Origin: Gemmatimonadaceae bacterium
GTDB taxonomy: Bacteria; Gemmatimonadota; Gemmatimonadetes; Gemmatimonadales; Gemmatimonadaceae
Direction of reading: 5' to 3'
DNA length: 41,798 nt
NCBI GenBank assembly: GCA_036504815.1
Contig: DASXUN010000005.1
Location: forward strand, 1 to 41,798
Every line of letters begins with the position of its first letter. Position 1 is the stretch's first letter. Shown here piece after piece: positions 15,997 through 23,547 of the stretch. The notes beneath the pieces were generated by a model. The model was not told the origin of the DNA. It searched no databases and worked only from the letters and a program-made list of their open reading frames with translations. A program made the position numbers and the translations under genes.

Positions 15997-16401
15997 CTAC
16001 TTGATGCCGGCCGCCGCCTTGAACCGGGCGCGGACGTTGAGCAGCGCTGTCGCCGCGTCGGTGTTCTTCTTGGCGATGTCCTCGAGCAGGACGAGCGCCA
16101 CGGCGTCGTCTTCGACGAGCGTCGGCTCCGGGCCGAGGCGGTGACCGAAGCCGGTGTGGCGGCCTGGATCGAGCACGACTTCGTTCTTCAACGCGATGTC
16201 ATCGGCGCCGTACACCACGCGCACGACACAGAACTTCTTGCCCGACTTTTCCATGTAGCCGAAGCAGAGGCCATTGGCACTGGACGGCCAGGGGGGCAGG
16301 GTGTGCACCTTGCCGTCGGTTCCTTCGAAGGAGGAGAACCCGGGCGTGACGCGGCTGAAGTTGCGCTCGAAACCGCCGTGGTACATCAAGGCATGTCGCA
16401 T
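15997..16401 (-). CDS. Small protein of unknown function
   Basis: 134 residues from ATG 16401. I do not recognise a family. The protein is soluble-looking: an N-terminal aromatic/Gly segment (HALMYHGGFERNF) and a beta-rich middle (NGLCFGYMEKSGKKFCVVRVVYGADDIALKNEVVLDP) precede a basic C-terminal helix rich in Ala/Lys (EDIAKKNTDAATALLNVRARFKAAAGIK). There is no signal peptide or membrane helix. An ATG at 16464 would add 21 unconvincing residues. Coding use is supported by a compact, stop-free frame with ordinary composition and by a terminator downstream. It is divergent from the methyltransferase gene at 16524. Confidence 0.6.
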   Translation of the reverse strand: MRHALMYHGGFERNFSRVTPGFSSFEGTDGKVHTLPPWPSSANGLCFGYMEKSGKKFCVVRVVYGADDIALKNEVVLDPGRHTGFGHRLGPEPTLVEDDAVALVLLEDIAKKNTDAATALLNVRARFKAAAGIK

Positions 16402-16523
16402 GGAAGGGGGGAAAAGGGTTGCCTCTAACTTGCCGCCGGGCGCGGAGGATGACAACCCGGGCACAGGTGTTTCGAGTACTTTTCCACGCTGGCCTCTCGC
16501 TCTGCCGCGCCCCAGGAGTCTCC

Positions 16524-17129
16524 GTGCCCCAGCCTGTGATTGACGATGCGCTCCGTGCGCGCCTCCACGACCTGTGCGCGGCCGGCTGGGAGTTCTTCGA
16601 CCGGTTCGACCGCACCGTGCGGGAGCGCGGCTTTCACGCCTTCGTCGCCTCGGAATACGAGGTGGTGCTCGCCGCGCTCGTCGAGCACCGTGCGCCCGGC
16701 CGGCGCTTCCTCGAGCTCGGCTCCGCCTCGGGCGTGATCACCATCATGGCCGACCTGCTCGGGTTCGAGGCGTATGGGATCGAGCTCGACCTGTCGCTCG
16801 TCGCCACCGCGCGCGAAATGGCGCATCGTTTCGACTCCAAGGCGCGCTTTGTTTCCGGGAGCTTTTTCCCGGCCGGGTACGCCTATCACGCGGCCGACGG
16901 CGACCTGCGCACGGGGACGCTCGGCGAGGGGCTGTCCGGGTACCAGGAGCTGGGATTTGCCCTCGACGACTTCGACGTCGTCTTCGGCTACCCGTGGGGC
17001 GGGGAAGAACCCGTGCTGCTCGACCTCATGAAGCGCTATGGGAATCCCGAGTCGCTGCTATTGATGCACGGCGTCAACGACGGGGTAAAGGCGTATCGTG
17101 GCGGGAAGCTGGTGACCAAGGCCCCATAG
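16524..17129 (+). CDS. Class I SAM-dependent methyltransferase-like protein
   Basis: 201 residues from GTG 16524, which is preceded by AGGAG at five bases, a strong reason for this start over ATG 16419. A Rossmann-type motif I is seen at RFLELGSASGVITIMA (about 61-75) with the acidic end of strand 2 in AYGIELD (about 83-89). Later strands include DDFDVVFGYPWGGEE and ESLLLMHGVNDG. The substrate cannot be read from the sequence. The protein is short, with only a helical cap (RARLHDLCAAGWEFFDRFDR) before the fold. It converges on the amidase gene. Confidence 0.75.
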   Translation: MPQPVIDDALRARLHDLCAAGWEFFDRFDRTVRERGFHAFVASEYEVVLAALVEHRAPGRRFLELGSASGVITIMADLLGFEAYGIELDLSLVATAREMAHRFDSKARFVSGSFFPAGYAYHAADGDLRTGTLGEGLSGYQELGFALDDFDVVFGYPWGGEEPVLLDLMKRYGNPESLLLMHGVNDGVKAYRGGKLVTKAP

Positions 17130-17143
17130 CGCGCGACGCTTCG

Positions 17144-18862
17144 TCATTTGAGCGGCGGTGGGATCCGCTTCCTGGTGGCCTGCTCGAACGCGTACGCCAG
17201 CTCAATCAGCCGCGGTTCCGAGCAGGCGACGCTGGTGAATCCCACGCCGACGGGCGACGGCTTGGCGTCGAAGCCGGGCGGGAAGGCCGGTGTCGGCGCA
17301 TTCGGGGTGAAGCCGAACGGGACGAGCACCGTCGGGTAACCGGGCTTCGCGGCGATGCTCGCGCTTGACGGTCCCGGGAAGAGCAGGGCGTCGAGCTTCT
17401 GCTCCCGGATGACCTGCGCGATGCCGTAGGTGCCGCCGAGGGCGATGTCCTTCGCCCGGTCGGCCTCGTACTTCGCGCGATCGGCGATGGTGTCCTGTTC
17501 GTCGGAGATGTCGAGCAGTGACTGGCCGTACTTGATGGCGCCGCGCGGGGCGTTCTGCAGGTTGAAGTAGCGCAGGTCGGTGAGCGTCTTGATGGGGGTC
17601 GCGTTGCCGAGCGAGGCGAGCCAGGCGTTGAAGTCGCGCTTCATGCCGTAGGCGAGCACGGTCGAGCAGTTGGCGTTGTGGCCCTTGCGCTGCCCGATGC
17701 TGCCGCACGTTCCCCAGAGGAGGAAGTTCTTCGACGAATCCGCGGTCACGACGCTCGGAATGTTGGCGGAGTCGACGATGATGGCGCCTTCCTTCTTGAG
17801 GATCTCGATCACTTCCTTCATCATCGCGGCCTGCGCCGGCTCGAGGCCGCCGCGCGGGCGACCGGCGACGGTGACGGGCTCATAGAACGACGCGCGCGGA
17901 ATGCCGATGCGCGCCCCCTTGAGCGCGTCGCGCTTGAGGTGCGGGCGGTAGTCCCGGTTGGGCGGCGGCGTGCAGGCCCTGGTCGCCGGATCGTTGGGAT
18001 CGGGTTGCGCCGTCTCCATCGCGCCGAGCATGATCGCCGCGTCCTCGACCGTGCGCGCCATCGGCCCCGGCGTGTCCTGGTCGGCCGTGATCGGGATCAC
18101 GCCGTAGCGGCTGATGAGCCCGACGGTCGGCTTGATGCCGACGAGCATGTTCTGGTTGGAGGGACTCAGGATCGAGCCCGACGTCTCGGTCCCCACATTC
18201 GCCGCCCAGAAGCTGGCGGCGGTGCCGATCCCCGAACTCGAGCCGCCGGTGAACAACGCGGGGCGTCCGTCGTTGAAGCCGGGGCGCGGATCGGGGCGCG
18301 GGTCGTACGGGTTGAGGCCGTAGCCGCCCAGCGCGCTGTAGTTCGAGGGCATCGGCGTGGGGCTGCCGGCCACCCAGTTGGCGAGCTCGGTCATCACCGT
18401 CTTCGCGATGATGATGGCGCCCGCCTCCTTCAGCTGCCGGGTCAGCGTCGCTTCATAAGGAGGCACCATATCCTTGAACGCGAGGGCGCCGCCCGTGGTG
18501 GGCATGTTGGTCGTGTGGATGTTGTCCTTGAGCGCCACCGGAATGCCGTGCAGCGGGCCGCGCACCTTCCCTTGCGCCCGCTCGCGATCGAGCGCCTCCG
18601 CCTCGGCGAGGGCCGTGCGGCTCACCGTGATCGTGGCGTTGACCTGCTTGTCGTACGTTGCGATGCGAGCGAGGTAGAGCAGGACGAGTTCCCGCGACGT
18701 GAGGCGGCCGTCCGTCAGCGCCGCCTGCAACTGCGGAATCGTTGCCTCGACGACGTCGAACGGCGCACGCGCGGGCGGCGGCGCGGGATGGCGCTGGGCG
18801 CTGAGCGGGGCGCCGAGCACGGCGCAGAAGGTCGCGAGGACGGCGAGCGTGCGGCGAGTCAT
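17144..18862 (-). CDS. Exported amidase-signature family hydrolase
   Basis: 572 residues with a signal peptide (RRTLAVLATFCAVLGAPLSAQ). The amidase-signature Ser-cisSer-Lys triad is visible: Lys in PVALKDNIHT (about 110), Ser in GTETSGS (about 230) and the cis-Ser in the GGSSSGIGTAASFWAANVG loop (about 205-223). The family segments IVGIKPTVGLISRYGVIPITADQDTPGPMARTV-like text also match, read as MLVGIKPTVGL then GVIPITADQDTPGPMART. Exported amidase-signature enzymes hydrolyse amide or peptide-amide bonds. ATG 18862 is chosen for the signal peptide. On the minus strand it follows the M28 peptidase after 94 bases and could share its transcript. Confidence 0.9.
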   Translation of the reverse strand: MTRRTLAVLATFCAVLGAPLSAQRHPAPPPARAPFDVVEATIPQLQAALTDGRLTSRELVLLYLARIATYDKQVNATITVSRTALAEAEALDRERAQGKVRGPLHGIPVALKDNIHTTNMPTTGGALAFKDMVPPYEATLTRQLKEAGAIIIAKTVMTELANWVAGSPTPMPSNYSALGGYGLNPYDPRPDPRPGFNDGRPALFTGGSSSGIGTAASFWAANVGTETSGSILSPSNQNMLVGIKPTVGLISRYGVIPITADQDTPGPMARTVEDAAIMLGAMETAQPDPNDPATRACTPPPNRDYRPHLKRDALKGARIGIPRASFYEPVTVAGRPRGGLEPAQAAMMKEVIEILKKEGAIIVDSANIPSVVTADSSKNFLLWGTCGSIGQRKGHNANCSTVLAYGMKRDFNAWLASLGNATPIKTLTDLRYFNLQNAPRGAIKYGQSLLDISDEQDTIADRAKYEADRAKDIALGGTYGIAQVIREQKLDALLFPGPSSASIAAKPGYPTVLVPFGFTPNAPTPAFPPGFDAKPSPVGVGFTSVACSEPRLIELAYAFEQATRKRIPPPLK

Positions 18863-18903
18863 GGATCGGGGCGGCTTGGGGGAAGGGCGGTGCACCAGCG
18901 CGG

Positions 18904-18909
18904 ATTATG
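18904..18909 (-). promoter_or_regulatory. Possible -10 element for the amidase gene
   Basis: CATAAT on the minus strand (five of six matches to TATAAT) lies 42 bases before the amidase ATG in an otherwise GC-rich gap. The hexamer 17 bases upstream (TTTTCG) is a poor -35, so support is weak. Confidence 0.25.
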
Positions 18910-18956
18910 CATTGCGCCGCCGGGCGCGAAAAGGGGGTGCGCCGGGTGCGGCGGTC

Positions 18957-20102
18957 CTAACGGGTGGCCGGTGCCACCCAGCGGGCCCGCGCGGCGGCGT
19001 CCCACGTCGGACGCGACGGCGCATTGGCGACGTCGAGGATGGTGTAGAAGATCATGCGCAACGATCGTACGGCCACATCGGCGTTTATCAGATCGACCGC
19101 ATCCCGCGCCGTGTGCACCTCGGCGTGCGGGCCGTTGAAGAAGAAAAGCGACGGAACGCCGAGCCGGGCGAAACTGTACTGATCGGAGCGCGTGAAGTAC
19201 GTCCCGTTCCATGGATCGTTCACCAGGCGCAGTCCCACCTCGGGATGCTCGCGCGCCACCTGGTCGGTCACGCCGCCCAGGGTGGAGTACGACTTGCCGA
19301 CGACAATCAGGCTGTCGGTGGCGTTGCGGCCGATCATGTCCACGTTGATGACCGCGACCGCCTGGCTCAGGGGACGCACGGGGGATTTCGCGAACGCGGC
19401 GCTTCCCCACAGGCCACGTTCCTCACCCGAGAAGGCCGCAAAGATGATGGTGCGCGCCGGGCGTGGGTGCAGCGACGCGAAGGCACGCGCCAGCTGCATC
19501 ACCCCCACTGTTCCCGACCCGTTGTCATTCGCGCCGTTGCAGATGGAGTCGGCGCCGACCGCGGTGCACTTCTGACCGCCGCCCGCAACCCCGATGTGGT
19601 CCATGTGCGCCGTGACCAGCACGTACTCGTCGCGCCGCGCCGGGCTGCTTCCCTCGAGGATGCCGATGGCGTTTGGCGCGGTGGCGGTCGGATTGGCAGC
19701 GAGCGCGGCGAGCGTGTAGCGCTGCAGATAGCTGCCGGCATCGCCGCCGGCGGCGAGGCCAGCGCTTTGAAGCGCCGCGCCGACATAGGTCGCGGTCAGC
19801 TCAAGCTCGCGACTGGGCGTCGCCCGGCCGCGCATCGAGTCATCCGCAATGACGCCGAGGAGCCGAAGGAACTCGCTCGAGGAAATTGACGCGGCCGCGG
19901 CGTTGACCGCGGCCACCGTTGGCGTCGTGCCAGCCGGCGCGGTCGGCGCGTCCGCGCATTGCGCGAACAGCACCGGTCCCAACAGGACGACGAGCGTCCG
20001 CAGGCACAGGACGTTACGGCTTCGGCTGACATCGGCGGCGCGGTTCGGCAAGCGACGCTCCAGGTGATCGGGCGTGTAGTGCTGACGGAAGCTACGGCAC
20101 AA
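18957..20102 (-). CDS. Exported M28-family peptidase
   Basis: 381 residues. The M28 zinc-binding segments are complete: VTAHMDHIGV, CNGANDNGSGTVGVMQLA, FAAFSGEERGLWGS, VINVDMIG and a final His in FFFNGPHAEVHTARDAVD. The N-terminus has a hydrophobic export segment (LRTLVVLLGPVLFAQCADAPTAPAG). The Cys there suggests a lipoprotein, but LFAQC is not a canonical lipobox. The only usable start is TTG 20102, since no in-frame ATG or GTG lies before the hydrophobic segment. It overlaps the end of the thioesterase gene by 11 bases. The substrate is probably peptides in the periplasm or at the surface. Confidence 0.85.
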   Translation of the reverse strand: MCRSFRQHYTPDHLERRLPNRAADVSRSRNVLCLRTLVVLLGPVLFAQCADAPTAPAGTTPTVAAVNAAAASISSSEFLRLLGVIADDSMRGRATPSRELELTATYVGAALQSAGLAAGGDAGSYLQRYTLAALAANPTATAPNAIGILEGSSPARRDEYVLVTAHMDHIGVAGGGQKCTAVGADSICNGANDNGSGTVGVMQLARAFASLHPRPARTIIFAAFSGEERGLWGSAAFAKSPVRPLSQAVAVINVDMIGRNATDSLIVVGKSYSTLGGVTDQVAREHPEVGLRLVNDPWNGTYFTRSDQYSFARLGVPSLFFFNGPHAEVHTARDAVDLINADVAVRSLRMIFYTILDVANAPSRPTWDAAARARWVAPATR

Positions 20103-20508
20103 CCGGACCTGTCGAGAACCGGGCGCGCACCTCGTCGCTGACGCGCGTCAGTCGCCCGGTGGCGCGGTTGATGGGACACCAGAGCGTCCGGGCCTTCGCC
20201 AGCAGCTTGCCATCGACGGCGCGCACGATTTCGGTGAGCCGTTCAAAGCGGTGCGAGTCGGCGGCTCCCACCCAGGTGCGCGCGATGATCGCGTCGCCGG
20301 GGAGCGCGGGATGCTTGTAGTCGATCTCGTGCCGCACCGCGACCCACGCGACCTCGGCTTGCTGTTCCGCCGTCGCCGCCGTGGACCAATGCGCAATGGC
20401 CACGTCCTGCACCCACCGCAGGTACACCACGTTGTTCACGTGGTTCAGGTCGTCGATGTCGCCGGGCTCGATGTCGCGCGGCAGCTCGAAGATGTCGTGC
20501 GGCATCAT
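20092..20508 (-). CDS. Acyl-CoA thioesterase (4HBT hotdog family)
   Basis: 138-residue single hotdog domain. The 4-hydroxybenzoyl-CoA thioesterase-type active-site helix is clear in DIDDLNHVNNVVYLRWVQD (about 17-35), with the catalytic Asp at D20 and Asn/His nearby. It is followed by the strand region VRHEIDYKHPALPGDAIIARTWV typical of FadM/YbgC-like enzymes. The likely job is hydrolysis of short or aromatic acyl-CoA esters in the cytoplasm. ATG 20508 or 20505 both fit. Its end overlaps the start of the M28 gene, so the two are probably cotranscribed although their functions look unrelated. Confidence 0.9.
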   Translation of the reverse strand: MMPHDIFELPRDIEPGDIDDLNHVNNVVYLRWVQDVAIAHWSTAATAEQQAEVAWVAVRHEIDYKHPALPGDAIIARTWVGAADSHRFERLTEIVRAVDGKLLAKARTLWCPINRATGRLTRVSDEVRARFSTGPVVP

Positions 20509-20562
20509 CGGCGTGGTTCTTCAGCTGAAGGGAGTTGGCAGGTGCCGGTGGACCAAATGCAG

Positions 20563-20588
20563 TATAACATACGAAGTCGTCACTTCGT
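20563..20588. promoter_or_regulatory. AT-rich divergent promoter region with 7-bp inverted repeat
   Basis: TATAAC (20563-20568, plus) or TATACT on the minus strand could be -10 elements for the divergent coiled-coil and thioesterase genes. Directly beside it ACGAAGT-CGTC-ACTTCGT (20571-20588) is a perfect inverted repeat that could be an operator or a leader hairpin. No convincing -35 is spaced correctly for either direction. Confidence 0.35.
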
Positions 20589-20669
20589 CCCGTACGAACC
20601 GGTGAAACGGGCCGATGCCGACCGCCGTAGTACCAACCGGTAGCACGCGACACTCCTTCACCGCCGCCC

Positions 20670-21290
20670 ATGCCCCAGTCGTCCGCTCCGACCGCGCAAG
20701 TCGAGACGCCCGTTGCCGGAGCGCGCACGGCGCCGACCGCCACCGAGATGTACGAGGCGGCGCGCCTCGCACGCAGTGAACTGCGCAGCCAGCAGGGAAA
20801 CCTCCAGGGTGAGCGCCGCCGCGTACGAGAACAGCTCACCACCGCCACCAATCCGGCGGACATCAAGGGTCTCGAGGGGCGCCTCGCCGTCATCGACGAG
20901 CGCATTGCCGACGTCGAGAAGCAACTCGCCGCGGCCGATGCCCAGGTCGCGGCGCGGGCGGCCATTCCCGGCGTCATCGTGGAACCGCCGCGGAGCGGAC
21001 CCGATCCGGAAGCCATCGTCGGCATGGGAATGGGTGCTTCACTGCTGCTGCTCCTGCCGCTCAGCATCGGCTATGCCCGCCGCTTGTGGAAGCGCGCGGC
21101 GGCGCCGGCGCTCTCCTCGGAAGTCAGCGACCGCATGGCCAACCTCGAACGCGGCATCGAGGCCATCGCCATCGAGGTCGAACGGATGGGCGAAGGGCAG
21201 CGGTTCGTGACGCAGCTGCTCACGGAGAGCGACCGCCGACGTCAGATCGCCGCCCAGCCGGCCGAACTGCGCCCGGGCCAGGAGCTGTAG
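20670..21290 (+). CDS. Coiled-coil single-pass membrane protein, unknown function
   Basis: 206 residues with no recognised family. Residues about 26-97 form a charged coiled coil (YEAARLARSELRSQQGNLQGERRRVREQL, then KGLEGRLAVIDERIADVEKQLAAAD). A Pro/Gly linker leads to one transmembrane helix at about 114-136 (AIVGMGMGASLLLLLPLSIGYA) ending in RRLWKR. A second coiled coil spans about 148-190 (SDRMANLERGIEAIAIEVERMGEGQRFVTQLL). There is no cleavable signal peptide. The ATG at 20670 fits the start of the folded part. It stands alone, with a strong terminator just behind it. A scaffold or signalling adaptor is possible, but nothing proves it. Confidence 0.75.
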   Translation: MPQSSAPTAQVETPVAGARTAPTATEMYEAARLARSELRSQQGNLQGERRRVREQLTTATNPADIKGLEGRLAVIDERIADVEKQLAAADAQVAARAAIPGVIVEPPRSGPDPEAIVGMGMGASLLLLLPLSIGYARRLWKRAAAPALSSEVSDRMANLERGIEAIAIEVERMGEGQRFVTQLLTESDRRRQIAAQPAELRPGQEL

Positions 21291-21293
21291 CGC

Positions 21294-21329
21294 GAGCGGG
21301 GCGCACCAGACCATCGGTGCGCCCCGCTC
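21294..21329. terminator. Strong hairpin terminator after coiled-coil gene
   Basis: A perfect 14-bp stem (21294-21307 with 21316-21329) around AGACCATC begins three bases past the stop. There is no clear T-run (CATCTGCCC follows). Confidence 0.8.
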
Positions 21330-21350
21330 CATCTGCCCACAGTTGCTTTA

Positions 21351-21383
21351 CCGCTTCGCTCACCGCTTCGCTTCCGCTTCGCT
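21351..21383. repeat. Three copies of a 10-bp repeat next to a stop codon
   Basis: CCGCTTCGCT occurs at 21351, 21363 and 21374. The third copy touches the stop codon (21383-21385) of the minus-strand helical-repeat gene. Spacing is 12 and 11 bases. Confidence 0.8.
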
Positions 21384-22165
21384 CACGGCTTCTTCACCAC
21401 GCCCGTGACCGTGCCGGCCACGCCGCCCGCGACACCGGGCAGTCCGCCCTTCGCGGCGGCATTGGCGTTACCCTGCGCCGACGCGTTGGCTCCACCCGCC
21501 GCCGCCGTCGCCAGTCCGCTGGCCGACGCCGCGGCGCCCGGCGTGCCCGCCGGAGCCAGCGAGAGAATCGTCGCGTCGGACGCCCGCGCGTCGAGCTTGG
21601 CCTGCACCCGCGACAGCGCCTGCGTCACGGGGAGACCCTCCGCCGCGAGCCGCGAGACGACATCGAAGGCCACGACCAGCGATCGATTGCTCGGCGTGTG
21701 GCGCGCCATCGCCTCGATCTGCGCCGAGGTGGCGCCGTGGGCCATCAGCATGGCACCGCGCGAGATCTCCTCGCCGCTGGGCCTGGCCCGACCGGCCGCG
21801 AGCATCGCTTCCTGCGTGGTCTCCATGTCAGCCTGCGTGCGACCGGCGGCGGCAAGAATGTCCGCCTCCGACGCACCCTTGGCTTCACCCTCTGCTACGC
21901 GGTCCGCGATCGGCTTCTCAGGCAGCTCGCGCTGGCGCGCCGCGCTGAACATGCCCTCGAGTTTTGCGCGGCCGTTCGCGCTGAACCGCTCCGGCACATT
22001 GAACGCGGCATTGGCGTTGGCGTGCGCGCGTGCTTCGGCCGACGCTTTCGGGTCGGGCGCCGTCGCGGATACGCCGGCTTGCGTCGAGGCCTTCGCCGAG
22101 GCGCCAGCCTGCGCCGAAAGCATGGCGGGAACGAACAGTACAGCTCCGATCAACGACGGTCTCAT
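21383..22165 (-). CDS. Exported Ala-rich helical-repeat protein, unknown function
   Basis: 260 residues with a signal peptide (MRPSLIGAVLFVPAMLSAQA). After an Ala/Ser/Thr-rich linker there is a helical core (about 58-200) with related segments of the type 'RVAEGEAKGASEADILAAAGR', 'RGAMLMAHGATSAQIEAMAR' and 'RLAAEGLPVTQALSRVQAK', each a helix-Gly-helix unit. The C-terminus is low complexity (Ala/Asn/Gly) and ends in VVKKP. No enzyme motif is visible. It starts with GGAGGATCG-ATG, and its ATG overlaps the stop of the upstream barrel-CBM48 gene as ATGA, so the two are coupled and probably act together at the outer envelope. Confidence 0.75.
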   Translation of the reverse strand: MRPSLIGAVLFVPAMLSAQAGASAKASTQAGVSATAPDPKASAEARAHANANAAFNVPERFSANGRAKLEGMFSAARQRELPEKPIADRVAEGEAKGASEADILAAAGRTQADMETTQEAMLAAGRARPSGEEISRGAMLMAHGATSAQIEAMARHTPSNRSLVVAFDVVSRLAAEGLPVTQALSRVQAKLDARASDATILSLAPAGTPGAAASASGLATAAAGGANASAQGNANAAAKGGLPGVAGGVAGTVTGVVKKP

Positions 22166-23367
22166 CGATCCTCCTGGTTGTGCGTGGAAACTCGGGCGGC
22201 GCCAGAGGCGACGGTCACGAAGGCGGACTTTCCGCCGAAGCCGTCGTCCGAGGCCACCGCCCCTTCCGGCACGCGCCACGCGTTGCCATCAACGCGGAAT
22301 GCGTACCGATATTCACCGGGCGCCAGCGTCACGTCCGCATACCACACGCCATTGGCGGCGCGCCGAGCGGGGACGGGCGTCCAATTGTTCCAGTCGCCGG
22401 CCAGCTCGACGCGCGACGCCTCGGGCGCGCGAATCGAGAGCCGGGTCGCGTCGCGGGGCACCCGCGGCGCGCCCTCCGGGCGCGGCAGCCGCAATGGGCG
22501 CGGCCCGCCGTTGCGCAGCACCAGGCCGACGCTCACGAACCGACCGCTCGACGCGCCGGTCAGCCACGAACTCGGGTACCGTCCTGCGCTCGCCTGCAAG
22601 AGGAGCGACGAGGTGAGCGAGAACGACGCCGATCCACTGGAAACGTTCATGCGTTCCACGGGCGACGTGCGCCGTCCGGCGCTGCCGCCAAGGAGCATGC
22701 GCCCAACGGCGATCGACGCACTCGCGGCGCGATCGAGCACCAGCGTGCCGGCCACGCGACTGCGTTCTTCGCGGTAGGAAAGCAGCAGCGGCGTGTCGCC
22801 CGCCATCGCCTGCCATTGCGCGCCGTATACCGGGCCGCGCGCCGTGCGGGTGATGGAGGTAAGGGTCACCGGTACCGGTGCGGCCGCCGTGCGCACCCCG
22901 CGCATGATGGTGCGCCCGCTGGCAAGGCGCGCTCCGGCGAAGGCCGTGATCGGCCCGAAGTGCATCTCGAGGGCCGGGGTGACGTCGCCGACGCTGAAGG
23001 TCGCGCCATACGACGTGCGCACGTAGCTGCCGGCGGCGTTGAGCGTGAGCGAACTTCGCATCCGCTCGCGGGTGCGCGCCGAGAGCCCAGCGTCGGCCCC
23101 GGCCTGCCATCCATCGTCCTGCAACCGGCTGCCGGAAGCCGAGAGCGAGACGTTCACCGGCGCGAGCGGAAAGAAGACGACGCCGGGGGCGGCGCTGACG
23201 GTGGTGGAGCGAAGGCCGCGCGCATCCGTGGACGATCCCGCGCCGATGCTGAACTGCGTGACCACCTGCTGCGCCCACGCGGCACGACAGGCGGGGATGC
23301 TCACGCCGACGAGCGCCACGATCACGAGACTGGATGGGACGAGGGCAGCGAGACGAGTCTTTCGCAT
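22162..23367 (-). CDS. Outer-membrane barrel-like protein with C-terminal glycogen-binding (CBM48/AMPK-beta type) domain
   Basis: 401 residues. A signal peptide (LVIVALVGVSIPACRAAWAQQ) precedes about 260 residues of alternating short beta strands (STTVSAAPGVVFFPLAPVNVSLSASGS, RERMRSSLTLNAAGSYVRTSYG, VSVGLVLRNGG), which suggests a small outer-membrane barrel. Residues about 308-388 are an isoamylase-N/AMPK-glycogen-binding beta sandwich: RVELAGDWNNWTPV, NGVWYADVTLAPGEYRYAFRVDGNAW, with the WNNW and Y-x-Y-x-F-x-V-DG landmarks. Such domains are usually cytoplasmic regulators of glycogen enzymes, so an exported fusion is uncommon. It is followed by an ATGA-coupled helical-repeat gene. ATG 23367 fits the signal peptide. 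Confidence 0.78.
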   Translation of the reverse strand: MRKTRLAALVPSSLVIVALVGVSIPACRAAWAQQVVTQFSIGAGSSTDARGLRSTTVSAAPGVVFFPLAPVNVSLSASGSRLQDDGWQAGADAGLSARTRERMRSSLTLNAAGSYVRTSYGATFSVGDVTPALEMHFGPITAFAGARLASGRTIMRGVRTAAAPVPVTLTSITRTARGPVYGAQWQAMAGDTPLLLSYREERSRVAGTLVLDRAASASIAVGRMLLGGSAGRRTSPVERMNVSSGSASFSLTSSLLLQASAGRYPSSWLTGASSGRFVSVGLVLRNGGPRPLRLPRPEGAPRVPRDATRLSIRAPEASRVELAGDWNNWTPVPARRAANGVWYADVTLAPGEYRYAFRVDGNAWRVPEGAVASDDGFGGKSAFVTVASGAARVSTHNQEDR

Positions 23368-23400
23368 GGTGACCTCGAGCAGGGGGGCCGTCCGGGACGG

Positions 23401-23440
23401 GTGCCGAGCTGCTGTCTCCGGCACGGCTCCGTTAGGGAGC
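23401..23440 (-). promoter_or_regulatory. Two tandem leader hairpins upstream of the barrel-CBM48 gene
   Basis: On the minus strand, GCTCC-CTAAC-GGAGC is followed by GTGCCG-N12-CGGCAC, both with perfect stems, ending 33 bases before the start codon. The rest of the 180-base gap to the next gene holds no open frame I would call. This is a structured 5' leader. I do not recognise it as a known riboswitch. Confidence 0.4.
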
Positions 23441-23547
23441 AACCTGCAATACGGTCGAGGCGCGACCTATCGGCCGACGTCCGAAATGGCCGTCAGCCGC
23501 TGTCCTACGTCCTGTTGTCAGTCTCTAAGAGGCGCGCGGCGTCCGCC

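Noticed and set aside
23401-23440. The leader hairpins as a c-di-GMP (GEMM) riboswitch
   Set aside because: The conserved GEMM core sequences are absent.
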